Origin: a virus
Direction: 5' to 3' (one strand)
Virus record (IMG/VR): IMGVR_UViG_3300009285_011135
Coordinates: 1-39,678 of that record
Length of the DNA: 39,678 nt
Both the position numbers and the translations under genes were made by a program. Below the pieces are notes generated by a model that worked only from the letters and a program-made list of their open reading frames with translations, had not been told where the DNA came from and did no database searches. This document shows, one piece after another, positions 38,934 to 39,678 of this stretch. Every line of letters starts with the position of its first letter. The stretch's first letter is position 1.

Positions 38934-39493
38934 TGGTAATGTCTCATCAGGAGTTTACGGAGATCGGTGGCTGTCCATTTCTGACCTTTCAGAACCGCCA
39001 CGAGTTTCGGTATCTGCCCAAAAATGTTCGTCTTGATCTCGAGGGCCATCGCACACTTCTCGGCATCGGCACGTTCTCGTGATATCAGTTCCATTTGCCG
39101 CTCGCCGCGATCGAGTTCCGCAATGTCCGCCTGGACGGCGGTGAGCCGAGTTTTCTCTGCCCGGTATTCCTGGACCTCCTCGATATCCGACGGGCGTCCC
39201 ATTTTGATTGCCCGAGAGTAGAGGTAATTGATGAGCGCCCATAGGTTGTACCGTTTCGCTTTCGTCGCCAGGCCGTTTGAGATGCCGGGACAGAACTGTT
39301 CGAACTCGATGAGCCGAGCGCGGCCCAGCTTCGCGGCGTGCGCCACAATGTCCCGCTGGAGTACCCGGTCCGCCTTTATCCATCCCGCATCGGACAGCAG
39401 CATCTCCACATCCGGCCGTTTCCCATCTATGGTTTCCTGCAGGATCGTTTCGAAGGCAAGGCGTTCGGACCGGCCGAGAGCGGGCAAAGGCAT
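38837..39493 (-). CDS. terS: Small terminase subunit
   Basis: A 218-residue protein. RSERLAFETILQETIDGKRP and LLSDAGWIKADRVLQRDIVA resemble the DNA-binding N-terminus of Nu1-like proteins. The C-terminal half is a long charged helix: EVQEYRAEKTRLTAVQADIA, GERQMELISRERADAEKCAM then ALEIKTNIFGQIPKLVAVLK. This small-terminase layout, upstream of the GpA-type large subunit, is typical. It overlaps the large-terminase frame by about 97 bases. Recognises the packaging site; no cos or pac site was identified. Confidence 0.75.
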   Translation of the reverse strand: MPLPALGRSERLAFETILQETIDGKRPDVEMLLSDAGWIKADRVLQRDIVAHAAKLGRARLIEFEQFCPGISNGLATKAKRYNLWALINYLYSRAIKMGRPSDIEEVQEYRAEKTRLTAVQADIAELDRGERQMELISRERADAEKCAMALEIKTNIFGQIPKLVAVLKGQKWTATDLRKLLMRHYQWLLERMQHGKVLVPEDVAADFEKLMARVIES

Positions 39494-39496
39494 TCG

Positions 39497-39595
39497 TCAT
39501 CGTCTGGGTTTTGTGCGGTTCAGCAATTTCGAGAATCGCCGCGGCAGTTTCGGCTGAGGCCGTCCGGTATCGTCGTCGTGTCGTCGTCTGAGCAT
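39497..39595 (-). CDS. Small basic peptide upstream of terminase
   Basis: A 32-residue open frame, MLRRRHDDDTGRPQPKLPRR onward, ending TKPRR four bases before the terminase start. The ribosome-binding site is weak. An overlapping frame reads CPTCGDELTRVSRC but has no start codon unless one T is added to the T10 run at 39644-39653. Very low certainty. Confidence 0.3.
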   Translation of the reverse strand: MLRRRHDDDTGRPQPKLPRRFSKLLNRTKPRR

Positions 39596-39678
39596 CGGGA
39601 CACTCGCGTCAGTTCATCGCCGCATGTTGGACATATTTTGGTGAAAAAAAAAACACTTTTACACCGAAACCAAATACC

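Noticed and set aside
1-39678. tRNA genes and attachment sites
   Set aside because: No cloverleaf or repeated att core was recognised by eye; a dedicated tRNA search and the flanking host sequence would be needed.

Overview
The window is a high-GC temperate tailed-phage genome or prophage of the long-tailed (siphovirus) type, with lambda-like packaging and head genes. It runs from a tyrosine integrase cut by the left edge to the small terminase gene near the right edge. The host cannot be named from the sequence. Several intergenic repeat families that look like host repeats suggest a repeat-rich environmental Gram-negative or related lineage; this is inference.

Layout. (1) 1-2120, minus strand: the integrase, a small membrane/zinc-motif protein directly upstream of it, and a helix-turn-helix repressor. 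(2) 2121-2337: divergent control region with a TTGACA-16-TATACT promoter facing right and a palindrome over a TATAAT facing left. (3) 2338-9507, plus strand: early operon with a Cro-like protein, a replication-like protein, an excisionase-like protein, a coiled-coil/zinc protein, a DUF488 protein, an unknown protein, a DUF5131 (Gp37/Gp68) protein, a DUF2303-like protein, a ParB-like protein and an ASCH/PUA protein. (4) 9590-39595, minus strand: one long late operon that converges on the early operon near 9550-9590. From right to left it encodes TerS, TerL, a small unknown protein, a connector-like protein, portal, protease-scaffold, a repeat-bearing decoration protein, a small protein, major capsid, head-tail joining proteins, tail tube, a tail-chaperone-like gene with a probable -1 frameshift, tape measure, an ERF annealing protein, DUF1353, tail fibre/beta-rich proteins, and a last tail-hub-like protein with three small downstream genes.

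The most unusual part is 12800-18158. Four genes, tightly packed with short overlaps and co-oriented with the tail genes, encode a sulfotransferase, a family-2-like glycosyltransferase, a class I methyltransferase, and an 846-residue fusion of two heptosyltransferase-like (GT9) domains with a TylF-like methyltransferase. Placed between the tail-fibre genes and the last large tail gene, they look like a late-expressed glycan-building and decorating system acting either on the virion or on the host surface.

The second unusual theme is a set of short dispersed repeats: a TCGGTCTGA-type octamer array, a GTGAACAGT array, a CCTGCC...GGCAGG hairpin and a GCAAGGACGCAAGG array. They lie at gene junctions, form leaders directly before start codons, build perfect hairpins around the capsid gene, and are translated in frame as interdomain linkers in several phage proteins.
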